From positions 124,001-188,000 of the forward strand of contig JAKTTT010000001.1 of the NCBI GenBank assembly GCA_030581615.1: a DNA stretch of 64,000 bases. The letters run 5' to 3'. Below, piece after piece: positions 10,371 to 21,900 of this stretch; the first letter of the stretch is position 1, and each line of letters opens with the position of its first letter. A program made the position numbers and the translations under genes. The stretch is from Alloascoidea africana (taxonomy: Eukaryota; Ascomycota; Alloascoideomycetes; Alloascoideales; Alloascoideaceae). Under the pieces are notes generated by a model. It had not been told where the DNA came from and did not search any database. It saw nothing but the letters and a program-made list of their open reading frames with translations.

Positions 10371-12726
10371 CTATCCTCCCAGTAGAAGCTTCACGACGGC
10401 CCCACGCCCTACCGTCTGCCCATTGCGCCGAAGCACAAATCGTGCCATGCTGGACGATTCTGGTCCCGTCTCTGTCCCTAGAACCATCTCCCGGCCGCTC
10501 CGTCCTTCTCGTCTTCTCCTATCTGGATCGATGCTGCTCATCTCCACGATCCCCATCTCTCCAGCCTTCACGCATTTCGCTCCTTTTCCTTTTCCTTTTC
10601 CTTTTCCTCCTAGAACTTTTACAATCCGTGTTATAGCCACGGACTCCACAAGGCTTCTCGAATGCATGAAAAACTTGGTTCCCGGAACAAAAGTCCCTTC
10701 TCTTGTTCCATTCTCTTCCTCCCCCATTTTTTCAAACATCTCGATCCTCGCTCTAAACCGAGTTGTAGCCTGTACCTTCCTCTTCCTTTTCCCCTCCTCC
10801 GAAACTCCCACAACAACATCTCCAACCCGTATTTTGTCCTTGAGGTTCTGTATCTGTTTCTCGTTCAAGTTGCGAATCACAATCGTCGAAATGTCGCCTT
10901 TTCTCAAAACTTGTCCTTGTCCTTGTCCATGTCCTTGCTCATTCTCTAATTCTCTAAAGCATGATGAGATAGTGCCCTTGAACCCTTTGCTATACGGCAA
11001 TAGAGTAACCTCCATTCCTGCCCTTACCGTCCCGACTTCAACCAATCCGCTCAGCTCAAATCCTAGATTTGGTCGGAATTTCGCTTTGTAATCGTATATC
11101 GACATCAAAAAGTCCTCTTCTTGTTGTTGTATATTTTTATTTTTATCCCTATCTTCCAAGTCATATTGTTCCAATATATCCATTAACGCCGGTCCTGAAT
11201 ACCAAGGCGCAACCTCTTGGTTCTTGACAATAACATTTTGAATCCCTCTAACGCTCACAGGCACCAGCTCCAACTCCAACTTGTGCTTCCGATTGTGTCT
11301 ATCTCCCTGGATAGAATCTACCGTAATCAACTGCTCCATCTGGCTTTGAATCTGTTGAAAACGATCCTGTGACCACTCCACCTGAACATCTCCAATTAGC
11401 CAAAAAAGAAAATACTTACATCTCATAAAATGCAAAAATACTCACTCTATCCATCTTATTCACCGCCACCACAACTTTATCAATTTTTCCTAGGCTCTTT
11501 AGAATCAATGCATGTTCTCGTGTCTGGCCATGCTCAGCTATCCCGGATTCAAATTGGTCGGGTTCAGCATCCACGACCATAACCGCCAATTGGGCCTGTG
11601 ATATTCCTTCCACGGCAGCAGGCACAAAATCCGAATTTCCCGGTGTATCGATCCAATTGAACATTCTTGTTTCTGTTTCAACACACATTTCTCTTGTCCA
11701 AGTACTAGAAAAGCAACACTTAGTAAAACCCACCAAAAACCAAGCCTAGTTTTTGAAACCCACTTACGATGGTTTTGTTTTCGCTTCCCCTTGGGTCTTT
11801 TTCGCATTGGACTTTCGTCGAGGCTTGTTAAATCCATGAGCCTTGTTGATGATGCCCTTTGCATTCACAATTGTATCCACCAAACTGCTTTTACCCGATC
11901 CCACATGCCCTACAACAACCACGTTCACCCTACACTTTCCTGTTCCAGTTTCCAACTCATTCTCGGGCTCACCCTTCTCTTCATCTTGTAATATCTCGGT
12001 TTCTCTTACGGGTTGAAGTTGTGTCTCCGACTGTGGCTCTTTTTCAAAAGCTTGTCGTTGTGCGTTCTGAACAAGGTCGTCTGGACTAGGCAAGTTGAAG
12101 TTTGTTCTGACTTGGTTCTGGATCGGCGTTGAACGAGGAACGTAAACAGATGCCAAATCCAAATCTTTTAATGTACTTGCCATGTATAGTTCTGAATCAT
12201 TATCTTTTAAATCTGTGAATAAGATTGAAAAATAGGATGGTTTCGCGATAGTTGTTGCTGTTGTTGCCTCGATCGGGGTCCATTTAGACATGAAAAATTG
12301 TAGAATTGGATCAGATTCCTCCTTCTGTCGTTTCCCACTTTGCTGTTGTTGCTTCAAATGCCCCGAATCTTTTGGATCCTTATTAGTGGGCTCTGTCTTT
12401 TTCTTTTCGCTTTGCGTGGTTGATGGGGTTGTCCCTAATCTTCCAGTTCTCCGATTTCGTAAACTTGCCAATGCTGAGCTCGCATTGTCAGTAGTACGAG
12501 CACTGGTATTACTGGTGGCCCTTGCCAACTTGCTTAGAATGTCCAAAGAGCCCAGATTTGAGTCTTGTGACCGGGTCTGTTGGGTGGTTTCATTTTCTGT
12601 TGGTAACGTACTGGCCTGTCTTCGCTTTGCTGCTCGTGCCTTGGCCAATGCAGAGAGTTTAGATGGTTTACGGGTCGCACGCACCGGATCCGCAGTGCTT
12701 GCGGCAAATCCTTCTTTAGTGCTCAT
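10371..12726 (-). CDS. Hbs1/Ski7-family translational GTPase homologue, degenerate G domain, two introns
   Basis: The family acts with Dom34 in rescue of stalled ribosomes (Hbs1) or bridges the exosome and Ski complex (Ski7). Model: complement join(10371..11381, 11446..11704, 11768..12726), 742 aa. The N-terminus has short motifs seen in this family (SKLSALAKARAAKRR, KPSYFSILF). The G domain starts with GHVGSGKSS. The first intron joins ...KTKPS to TWTREM; the second joins NKMDR to VEWSQDRF, as in Hbs1 (NKMDNVDWSQQRF). Domains 2 and 3 follow, ending FVLRRNGQTVGRGAV. Odd points: G3 reads DTPGN where translational GTPases have DxPGH, and the switch-I region with its RGxT motif is missing. This resembles Ski7 more than an active Hbs1. 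(GK)n and (GQ)n runs come from hexanucleotide repeats. Start at MSTKEGF; an in-frame ATG 29 codons upstream is possible. Confidence 0.85.
10581..10608. repeat. (CCTTTT)n hexanucleotide repeat in the Hbs1/Ski7-like gene
   Basis: About four and a half units encode the Gly-Lys run GKGKGKGKG in the C-terminal beta-barrel region. A related imperfect (CCTTGT)n run at about 10911-10938 encodes Gly-Gln repeats. Confidence 0.8.
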
Positions 12727-12949
12727 GGATTTATGGTGGCGGTGGTGGCGGCTTGGGTATTTTTTTAGTGCTTGAGTGTTTGATTCTGGCGGGAGGAGGT
12801 TTGTTGATTTCAAAGTGAGCAGCTGGAAAGAGTTGAGTTGAATTGAGTCGTTCTGGGACTCTCACTGTTTGTGTTTTAACCATCCAACTACACTCTTTCT
12901 CTCTCCACGAATCCACTCGACCTGTTCTTTTGAGCCCATAGCCAGAGTC

Positions 12950-13875
12950 ATGACGACGTCAAGTAAGCAATCTGGTCCCGAGCCAGGGAAAACGCGAACG
13001 CGAACGGAAGCACAAGAGCTAGTTGAAACTGAAACCGAAACAGAGGTAGAAGCTGAAGCCTCTGACCGGGACTCCACAAGCACAAGCACAAGCACTGAAG
13101 AGTATCTGCTATTTTGGTGTAACAAGGCGAAAGTATATGCGATTCCGCCTCCAGTTAAACCAGGTAACCAGCATTTCTACAACCGGTGGAATCTAGATAC
13201 GGTTAGGCCGATATGGAGTGGAGAATTGGAAGTGGTTGAGGTTATAGATATGGGTCGAATAAGACGAGAATCGGGTTCACCTTCAGCAGAGGATAGAATG
13301 ACCTGTGAGATTCGATTAGGGGATTACGGGAGTGAGTTGGGTGAATTGTTTACAGTGGTTGCGTATCATCCGGATGGAACCAGTGTCGTGCCTGTAAGTT
13401 GTTTGATGTCATGGAAGACTGACAAGAATATTAAATCTAATGGATGGATGATTTCTTTAGACACAAGATGGCAAGAGGTACTACGTTCTCACAGCACAAG
13501 TCGACGATTTGCGAATTGGGCTAGGGCTCGAGTTTACAAGCAACACGGATGCTTTTGACTTTAGCAATGCCTTATGGACATTCAAACGGTGTGTCCCTAT
13601 TTTTATTTTTTTTGGCTTGGTCTCAATCTGGTCATTACTAACCCAAAAGATGAAGAGATCTGGATAACTTTTTCTTGGAGAAAGAACCGGAAAAGGAGCA
13701 GAATGCATCTGGAGAAGAGCATGGGGAAGAAGAGAGTGGAAGTGAAGACGAGCCGCCTCTGCTTGCACCGCCGCCACCAACAGCCAAAGTCGAACAGGCC
13801 AAGCAAGAACAAAAGGTTGAGGATGAAGAAGATGAAGATGAAGATGAAGATGAAGAGTTTGGCGACTTTCAGTAG
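12950..13875 (+). CDS. NECAP-family clathrin/AP-2 accessory protein, two introns
   Basis: NECAP proteins bind AP-2 at clathrin-coated pits. Model: join(12950..13393, 13461..13588, 13656..13875), 263 aa. After an acidic Ser/Thr-rich leader, residues about 48-190 form the NECAP PH-like fold: EYLLFWCNKAKVYAIPPPVK, CEIRLGDYGSELGELFTVVA, then across the intron RYYVLTAQVDDLRIGLGLEF and TDAFDFSNALWTFK. The second intron has the branch TACTAAC. The first AG after it would put a stop into frame, so the acceptor must be a later AG (GATGAAG). The tail is acidic and ends EEFGDFQ, a Phe-based motif of the kind that binds adaptor ears. The gene is divergent from the Hbs1/Ski7-like gene with 223 bases between. 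I chose the ATG that begins MTTSSKQ. Confidence 0.88.
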
Positions 13876-14479
13876 TAAATAGACAAACACCCGTACACCC
13901 GCCTGTATCCCATTATCAGCACGTGACATTTTGCATCATGGCAACAACCGTAGCTCTGCTCTCTCGTCTCTCGCCGATTGAAGAAAAGGGCAAGATAGCG
14001 AGTGTTGAGAGTCTGCTGGAGACATGGCAGTGCTTTCTCGGAAGTATTCCTGCTCAAAAGGAGGAAGGTAGAAACTGAGCGAAAAGAGGATGTGCGTCAC
14101 GTGGCCCGTTCTGTCCTGATTGGGCGTTTCGGCGGTTATCGCGCTATCTTGTTTCTTATCTCTGGACGAGAAGCAGCTCAGAGAGCAGCTCAAAGAGCAG
14201 AGCAAAAAACAGCCTAAAAAGCAGTGCAAAAGCAGTGTAAAAGCAGTGCGAAAATAGAGCAAAAAACAGCTCGTCGTGCCCGGGCTGAACGGCCTCTCGC
14301 CGCTCTCTTGCGCCCGCTTCGAAAAAACAGCCCAGGCTGCTCGGTTCTGCTCTCTCCATCGCAGCTATACGCAAACTTTCTTCTGCTATCTCTGTCTCGG
14401 TCTCTATCTCCTCTACCCTTTCTTTCTCTCTCCCTCTTCTTCTTTCCCTCCTCTGTATCGACGCTTCCAGAGCAGAGCC
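13876..14479 (+). promoter_or_regulatory. LST4 upstream region with two CACGTG boxes
   Basis: Beyond the Rap1-like site it holds CACGTG at 13920-13925 and 14098-14103. In both cases the eight-base core is GTCACGTG on one strand. It also has a purine-rich stretch at 14160-14265 with repeated AGCAG(C/T) units, and a pyrimidine-rich tract at about 14395-14460 just before the ATG. No gene is supported. Confidence 0.45.
13887..13900 (+). promoter_or_regulatory. Rap1-like site downstream of the NECAP gene, upstream of LST4
   Basis: Exact 14-mer ACACCCGTACACCC, 11 bases after the NECAP stop and about 580 bases before the LST4 start. It could activate LST4 or act as a roadblock that ends NECAP transcription; both roles are known for Rap1/Reb1-type factors. 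Confidence 0.55.
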
Positions 14480-17400
14480 ATGCTTGGAAAACTGCTTGGC
14501 TCCATGGCATTGTCGGACCAGGGGAGCGCCAGCATCCACACAGAGTCTCAGCTTCTCCAGCCTCGTCTCCAGCCTTCCTCTTCTCCATCGGCCTCTTCTG
14601 GACATTTCCACCAAATGCCCGACACAACCAGCAATAATGTGAACAATATCCCCCCAACACAGTTCTACGAGGACTCCCACTCCAAGTATCTGCTCTATGG
14701 CACTCCTTTCAACCTGCCCACCCCCGATATCTGCCCTCTCACAGACATCCGCGTGCTGATCTGCCAAGATCCCTTGGTTTCCACCGCCCGTGGTCCCGCT
14801 CCATTGTACGACTCAGCAGCTCCATCATCGAGTAATATCAACAATACATGCTCCAACCCAACTGCAAACCCCGAGCCCCATATCCTCCCGAAACCGGCCT
14901 TGAAGTCTGCGAGACGAGAGTCGCTGCTTCACTCCACGAGAAGGCCCTACAACCTTCTTCCTCGACCGCCATACGAACCTCCATTCCCGCAGCTCATGGA
15001 ATGCATGTTCGGGACAATCCCTCTCAGTACATCCTCCACCGTGCTTCGAATCCATACCTTCCCACCAAAGGAAAAGCAAAAGGAAAAGGAAAAGGAAAAG
15101 AACAAAAGCAAAAGCAAAAGCAAAACTCATCCTTCCCAGCCGTGCTCCTTTCTCATATCAAACGTATTTCACCTCTCCCTCACCGACCCTGCACAGGATG
15201 GTCTTCCTCCACATACGGGCTCTTTCCATACATTGTCCCAACCCCCCGCAAAGCACCTCCAACAGCACACAAAATTCATTGTTGATCCAAACCAAAACAA
15301 TAGCAGCAAGTTCGATATCCCCTGGACCCCAACCTCCGCCGTCATCAACTCTACTGACGAATCCGGGATAAGGTTTGGAATCGGCGTCATTGTCACCTTC
15401 CCGTCTCCTCTACTCGAGCTGTTCATCCAGAACAACTGGCAGGAAATCAGTTACAGTGTTGCTCAGTTACAAGATAAGATTGCTAAGCGCTTAAAAGTGT
15501 TGATGAATATAGATCCAACATCAGGTGGAGGGACATGGCGTAAACCATCGGGTTCTCGAGAATTTATGGCCACCGTTGGTAATGGCATTGGCGTTGGCAT
15601 CGGCCTTGGCATGGCTTCAACCACAGGCACAGGCACAGGCATGCCCACAGGGTCATTACACGATTTCCAAAATGATGAAGTTGTGAAAAAAGCAGTTGAT
15701 AGATTCCACTATTCAATTACAAGTCTTGCATCTATCCCACGTGTATTGGCAGGTCAAAATAACGCTGCTGAACTTCGTGAAGAGATAAGTTGTTGGTTGG
15801 ATAACAAAGATGGACGTAAAGATGGCCGTTCTAATGGGTAAGCAAACGCTTTTATTTCTTTTATTTAATATATGCATTTAAACTGACTGATGAATTGGAA
15901 AGGTTTCTTGCTTCTGCAATTAATCTCGTGCTTGGTATAAGAAACGACCTGTTAATCAAACCTTGCCAAAGAAGAACATTACCAGACACAAACTCAAAAC
16001 CAATTACAAGAGTTGTGATCCAATCAGGGAACCCTGTAGTTGCCAGACTTTTGATATTTATTTTATCATCTTTGCTTCCCGATAGTCTTGAAGAACATAT
16101 TCGCAAACAACAATTTGAATCCTCTCCAACTCGTGCACCTTCACTTGAACACAATGCAAAGGATTTTGAAGATACAGATCATTCAACACTGAAAAATGAT
16201 ACAAGACAACCCAAAATTTCAACCTCCCCCGTGTTGGCATCGTCATCTACAGGATGGGAAATACCCAGGAAAAACAGTCATTTTTCACTTTCTGCAACTG
16301 CTACTGTTATTCCAGAGGTTGAATTACAATCACACTCTTTATCCTCATCAGTTGGAACCGCATCCTCAACTTCTAACCCAGCATATAACCTCCCATCCAG
16401 CATCTCTTCCTCAGGATACATGTCTGTATTATCCTCCTCTTGGTCAAAGTTCGGTAGACCTCTTTTTGATAGCTTCAGATCAAAACAGAGATCCAATAGT
16501 AGCAGTATCAACAGTAATCTTCACAGGACTTTCTCTCAAAGCAGTTTAGCTGTTCTTGAATCAAGACAAAGTGTTGATTATGATGCGTTTGATATTTATG
16601 CTAGTGAACTGTCTCCTTGCAGTTACTCCAACCTGCGTCAACCCTATCGTCATGGCTACAGTTTTAGTAACTTGGGTTCATCGTTCAACAAAAGTATGGA
16701 AATGGATAGAATTGACTCGATTACTATCCCTTTTAGAGTTTCTTCTTCATATGCACAAAGACCGAAACTGGTGAATTTTTCTGGAGCCGATCGAACGAGT
16801 ACAATGGTGTGGACAAGAAAGTTGAAACAACGTTCAAATGGTAGAAATGGGAAAAGTAATGAAGAAGATGAAGTCGCTGTAGAGGAAAGCAGTGATGAAT
16901 CGGATGATGGTGATACAAATCCTTATGAGAGGGAAAATACGGAGTACGATGGTGATAATGTACTATCTCAAGACGTTTCATTTTGTTTGGATCGCGATGA
17001 TGAACGTTTCTATAATGTGGATTTTAACGAAGATTCAGATTCTTGTTTGGATTTCAACTTTGGAGAAAATCAAAGCCCCAAAACAATTTCAAATCCTGCA
17101 ATGTTAAAGTATCCCCAAAGAAATGAGAATAAACCAGATAAAGTGGTTGTTTCTTCATTGCCGCCGTTATGTGGATACGTAGCTGATTTCCATCCACAAT
17201 TTTCAATTCAAGCGTGTCGAAATTCGCCTGATTTGGAATCAAAGATCATGTTGGCAATGGAGAAAGAGGCCGAATGTCTCGTTCAAATTGATATGAATAA
17301 TCTCGATTTTTATCCGATTTCCAATAGTGGGAATCGAATTATAATGAAAAGTGAATGGGTTATAATGTCCAGATGCTATTTTGTTTCATTAAAAGCTAGA

Positions 17401-17979
17401 GAAATACAGGAAATTTCTCGATGTCGACGCTATTACAAAACACTTTGTGGTCACATACAGCAAGTTGAAGATGATTATGACGATGATGATGATGATGATG
17501 ATGAGGCAGACATTTCTGGTTTGTTAAAAGATCTACAAACGAGTCGTTCAGATTTTATGTTTCCCTTGGATGCTCCTCCATGTGTTTCTGATTCAGGAAA
17601 ACCAGCTAACAATCCGTCCGCAGAGGCAAGTACAAGCACAAGCACAAGCACAGGTACAAACGCAGCTGGTAAAAATTACAAGTTTACTGCTTCTGTCGAT
17701 GATGGATTGCAAGAAGAAAAAAGACCAAAAGTGGAGATTTCATTTGAACAGAGATTTTCCACAAGAAAGATTTATACAGCTGCTGCTGGTGGACCTGATA
17801 AAGAAACAGAATCCCAAGTATGGAAAATTGATAAACTTTTAAACGATGTTGCCGATTTAAACTTTGATGAAAAAGATGATGATGATGATGATGCGAATTC
17901 GAACAAGCTGGGGAAGGATGATCTCGAAATTCATGCACTTGTTCGCAGACTGTTGGAAGCTAGGCATCCCACAGTTTGA
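14480..17979 (+). CDS. LST4: Folliculin-interacting protein family (Lst4/FNIP), one intron
   Basis: With Lst7 (folliculin) the family forms a GAP for the Gtr2/RagC GTPase on the vacuole and feeds amino-acid signals to TORC1. Model: join(14480..15837, 15903..17979), 1144 aa; donor GTAAGC, branch CTGAC, phases agree. The N-terminus MLGKLLGSM and the block DICPLTDIRVLICQDP are the FNIP N-terminal signature. The central part has FGIGVIVTFPSPLLELFI and, just after the intron, RVVIQSGNPVVARLLIFILS, which is the DENN-like middle segment. The C-terminal block around AKNYKF/ASVDDGLQ and acidic Asp runs are less conserved. There are dipeptide runs (EK, SK, GTG, ST) from hexanucleotide repeats. The family call rests on these motifs from memory; the general role is established, the exact yeast name is inferred. 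Confidence 0.78.
15069..15125. repeat. (AAAAGG)n/(AAAAGC)n repeat in LST4
   Basis: A hexanucleotide array encodes alternating Lys-Glu and then Lys-Ser dipeptides in a low-complexity insertion of the LST4 N-terminal half. Confidence 0.8.
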
Positions 17980-18933
17980 AACGTGAAACTAAAAAAAAAT
18001 ATATATGCCCTTTTCCACTTGAAACAATACCCACTAAAACCTTATTTATTATTTCTCTGGGCAAAATTGATAAAAATGTTAACTGTTGGGTTTGTGCCTT
18101 TCTTTATGTTGTTGTTACTCGCCGCAGATTTGCTAGTTTCATTTTTCAATTTTTTTTGACTTGACTTGACTTGACTTGAGGAGTTGTTAACTGATTGGGG
18201 GTTTCATTGCACTTACTTTACTTTTTTCCCTTCATTTGATTTCTTTTTTTAGGTCTGTACTTAAGAAGTGACCCTGGTTTTTTAGACTCTCAACTACTTA
18301 AAAACCACACAAGCTTTGCTTTCTCTACATTAGGCTTGGTACCTTTATTGATTACTTTATTTTTATTTTTATTTTTATTTTTATTTGGGTGATATAGAAC
18401 GGTATATACATGTAACTAATAGTACTGGTAGTAATAAAAACTTGATAATGAGAATTGGATGAGAGTAGAAAAGTGATGAAAACGCGATCGGACTTGTGTT
18501 TTGCATATCGCAGCCACGCGTCGCCAAAGAGCAAGTACAAGCACAAGTGCAAAACCCAAGAGCAAGTACAAAATCTCGGTCCTCAGCGTTTCCACCTTGC
18601 ACGGAACAACGCAATCACTCTCCTGAACCCCATCTGCCAAACAGACCACAGACCTGTCTCGTCACGTACAAAAAAACAAGAAAATGAAGCGGCGGCTATG
18701 TGTCTCAGGTGCGACGCCCTGTGCCTGGAGCGACTACACCCGTACGCCCGGCCACTCCTTCGTGCGAAAACCACCACGCCCACACACGGACCTCACCCAT
18801 CGACACAGGCACGAAAGAGACGACGCTTTCTGGACCTTTTTCCTCCCGCACGCTCACTGGTTCGCTCTCTCCTTTTTTGGCATTAAACGCTTAAAGTTCT
18901 AGTTTCATTTGCTCTCCATATATACACTTGCAC
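17980..18933. other. Intergenic: LST4 3' flank and TEA4 promoter
   Basis: It holds a (TTGAC)n run near 18158-18180, a (TTTTAT)n run near 18353-18387, imperfect (AGCACA)-type repeats near 18525-18570 and a Rap1-like site at 18736. A 143-codon open frame at 18455-18902 has no protein-like composition or similarity and is taken as chance. Confidence 0.55.
18736..18749 (+). promoter_or_regulatory. Rap1-like site in the TEA4 promoter
   Basis: ACACCCGTACGCCC, one base different from the exact 14-mer found at three other sites, about 185 bases upstream of the TEA4 ATG. Confidence 0.45.
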
Positions 18934-21900
18934 ATGGCTATGAGTAAGCACATGGCGAGCGAGCAGCCCCTTCGTCTGAACCGGTTACAGGAATGGGGGT
19001 CAACCGGGTCTCATGACGAGATAGGGAGTTTGAGAATGAGCTCGTCAGATCCCAATATCCTTTCTCACAGTCAGAGTATAACCCCTAAAACCATGACGGG
19101 TTATTACTACAATAGCGATGATGAAGAGGACGAGGATGAGGATGACCTGGATCTCCTTGACCTGAGGCTAGCAAACCATACTACAGATTCAAAACAGCAG
19201 CAACAACAACAGGAACGAGACGACGTTGATATGGATGCACTGATAGTGGATGCGTTTGGTCTGGCTCCGGAAGACGACCCATTTGACTATCTCTCGTCTC
19301 CTCCACCAGAAGATATCCAGTCCCACTACCTATACGCTCTCTACGACTTTGTAGCAACGGACCCTTCGCACGCGACTACAACAAAAGACGATGAACTTGT
19401 GCTTCTGGACGATTCCGACTCATACTGGTGGTTGATTAATAACGTTCGGAACAATAGCATTGGGTTTGTCCCCGCTGAGGCTATCGAGATGCCTCAAGAG
19501 AGACTGGCAAGGTTAAACAGATGGAGAAACGAACAGACTGAGAGGCTGGGTAAAGAAGGGTCCGCGTATGCGATCGACAACGATGTCGATAAAGAGGACC
19601 TAAAGAGGGGGGCGAAGAACTCCTCTGGCGTCGTCGTGTCCAAAACTGTCCAATTTACGAGTCCGACTTATTTTTCGGCGTCCGAAATCGAGGATAGTGA
19701 GGACGAATATGAATACGACTATGATTACGACGAAGACGAAGACGAAGATGAAGAATATATTGATGACGGTTTCGAAGATGAAGACAATTACGTGAAAGCA
19801 AATGGAGACAGAGATAGAGAAGCTATACAGGCTCAGCAACCAAAGTCCGAAATGGACATGGCTGTTCAAGGCGTACTCTCAGACCCAACCATGAACTTGA
19901 AACTACAACATCTTGGATCTGAACCTGAACTTGGACATGAACATGAACATGATGAGGGCTATGACCCAGACCCTGAAATGGAACTGGAACTGGAACTCGA
20001 GTCTGGACCAAATCCTGGGAACAAACTGGAACCTGAACCAGAGCTGGACGATGCTCCACTTAGCATCAATGGTGACGACAACTACGAATATACACAGCCT
20101 TATACATCCATTGTAAACTCTCTGGAATCGGATCTGGATAGGAAACTAAGTCTGATATCTTCTCAACTTGACAGGTTTACCTCGTTCGATGATCATACAG
20201 ATGACCACCCCGTTAAGGGGTTGCCGACCTCGAAACCTAATGTTTCAGACGACGATCAAACTGCCCAGATAACCTCTCAACAAACACTCGACCTGACAAC
20301 CAAAAACGATACTACTGCTGTTGATGAGCGACCACATACCCCAGAATCTGACCTCCATTACGATTCCGATGCAGAAGTGAACAACTCGTCCTATTCAACT
20401 ACTAATTCCAATTTCTCCATAACACGATCTTCATTAGATTCGAAAGATGGTGATGACGCTGGGGATGACGAATCGATAACAACAACACCTTTGGATATAG
20501 CAGATTCCCGTTTGCACGCGAATCCCAAACAACTCCATTATCCGATCACTACAGAACAAGACTGCCAAGCCGAGAAGAACGACAAGATCGATAAGTCGGT
20601 AGTTGCCGGCGCAATATCCATGACCCCATCGCTTAGTCCTGACATTGTTGTCCCCGTTATCCAAGTCCCAACAAATGACAAGAAACCAGAGAAGGAAGAA
20701 AATGCAGGGAAAAATTCAGATGATGACGGAGTTGTCCTGCGTCCCCTATCTCTTGTGGGACATTCTTCATTGTTTTCTTCAAATCAAGCTGTAAGTTTAC
20801 GGCGGAGTAGATCCACATCCCAAGCCCAATCCCAAACGCAGTCTCACTCCGAGACAAATGAAGTTTTGCTCAGAACTATTTTCAGAACCCATTCACAATC
20901 ATACCATTCAAGGGGTAAGTTTTTACCCCTTTCAAGGGCAAACTCGGTTGGAAGCGGAAATGCTAGAGCCACAGCCATTGCAAATGCAAATGCAAATAAT
21001 GGCATGTTTGAAAAACGCTTTTCTTTCGCTTCTGTAAATTCTTCCTCTTCCTCTATTGCCCATAGACACAGACTTTCTGGTTCTTCATTCAGTTCTGATG
21101 AAAAGAGTCCAACTTCAACCTCGACTTGGAGCAGTGGTGCGAGTGTAGGTCCCAATGGTATCCAGCGAACTCAATCACCTTCGATTCTAAACAGAAATCA
21201 CACGAATATCGGCCGTTCAAATTCAGTTCGCACTGGAAGTACAAATTCACCTGCTCGAAGTGGTCTTGGGTTTGGAGATAATCTAAGAGGTGGCTTTTTC
21301 CCCATAGTTATCGATTCCGATATATCTCGCCAGTCATCTGCGCGTATCTTTCCTAGGCATACTGCTCAAGAACAACAGCAAGAAGAGGAAGCGCAGGATG
21401 AAGGCAGCGGAAAGCCCCTAAAGTTGAACTTAGAGGGATTTCGACCTTTCAACGTGGGAACACTTGTCAGTGAGCCGGACTTGAGGCAAGATGATCCTTC
21501 CTCTTGTAGCACAACACCTACTGTCGTTTCTGCTCGAAGAGTTCACTCTGATTCTGATAATATAAACGCTTCGGTGGCACAAGACATAATGCCGTCAGAC
21601 ATATCACGCGAGACAATTCCCTCCGTTTCAACATCTACTTCCACAACACCATCTGGATCGCCTAATTCAAACTCAGAGTCTCTTAGCACCGTTCACCGTG
21701 ACTCTTCATCATCGCAAAACAGTAGTAGCATTTCTGATGCTCCTTCATCGTCATCATCAGGTACAACCATTGCTTCTAGTCCGTCGTATCTCAACGACAT
21801 GGAAAAGCATAAGGATAGGGCTGGTGAGATTTTGGAAACTGTGATGGAGGAGGCAAGAGGAAGAGATAGAAGAGATAGTCTATGCGTCGCCACAAAGACC

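Noticed and set aside
18455-18902. 143-codon ORF in the TEA4 promoter
   Set aside because: It covers simple repeats and a Rap1-like site, has an unlikely Cys/His/Arg composition and ends just before the TEA4 start. Taken as leader or promoter sequence.
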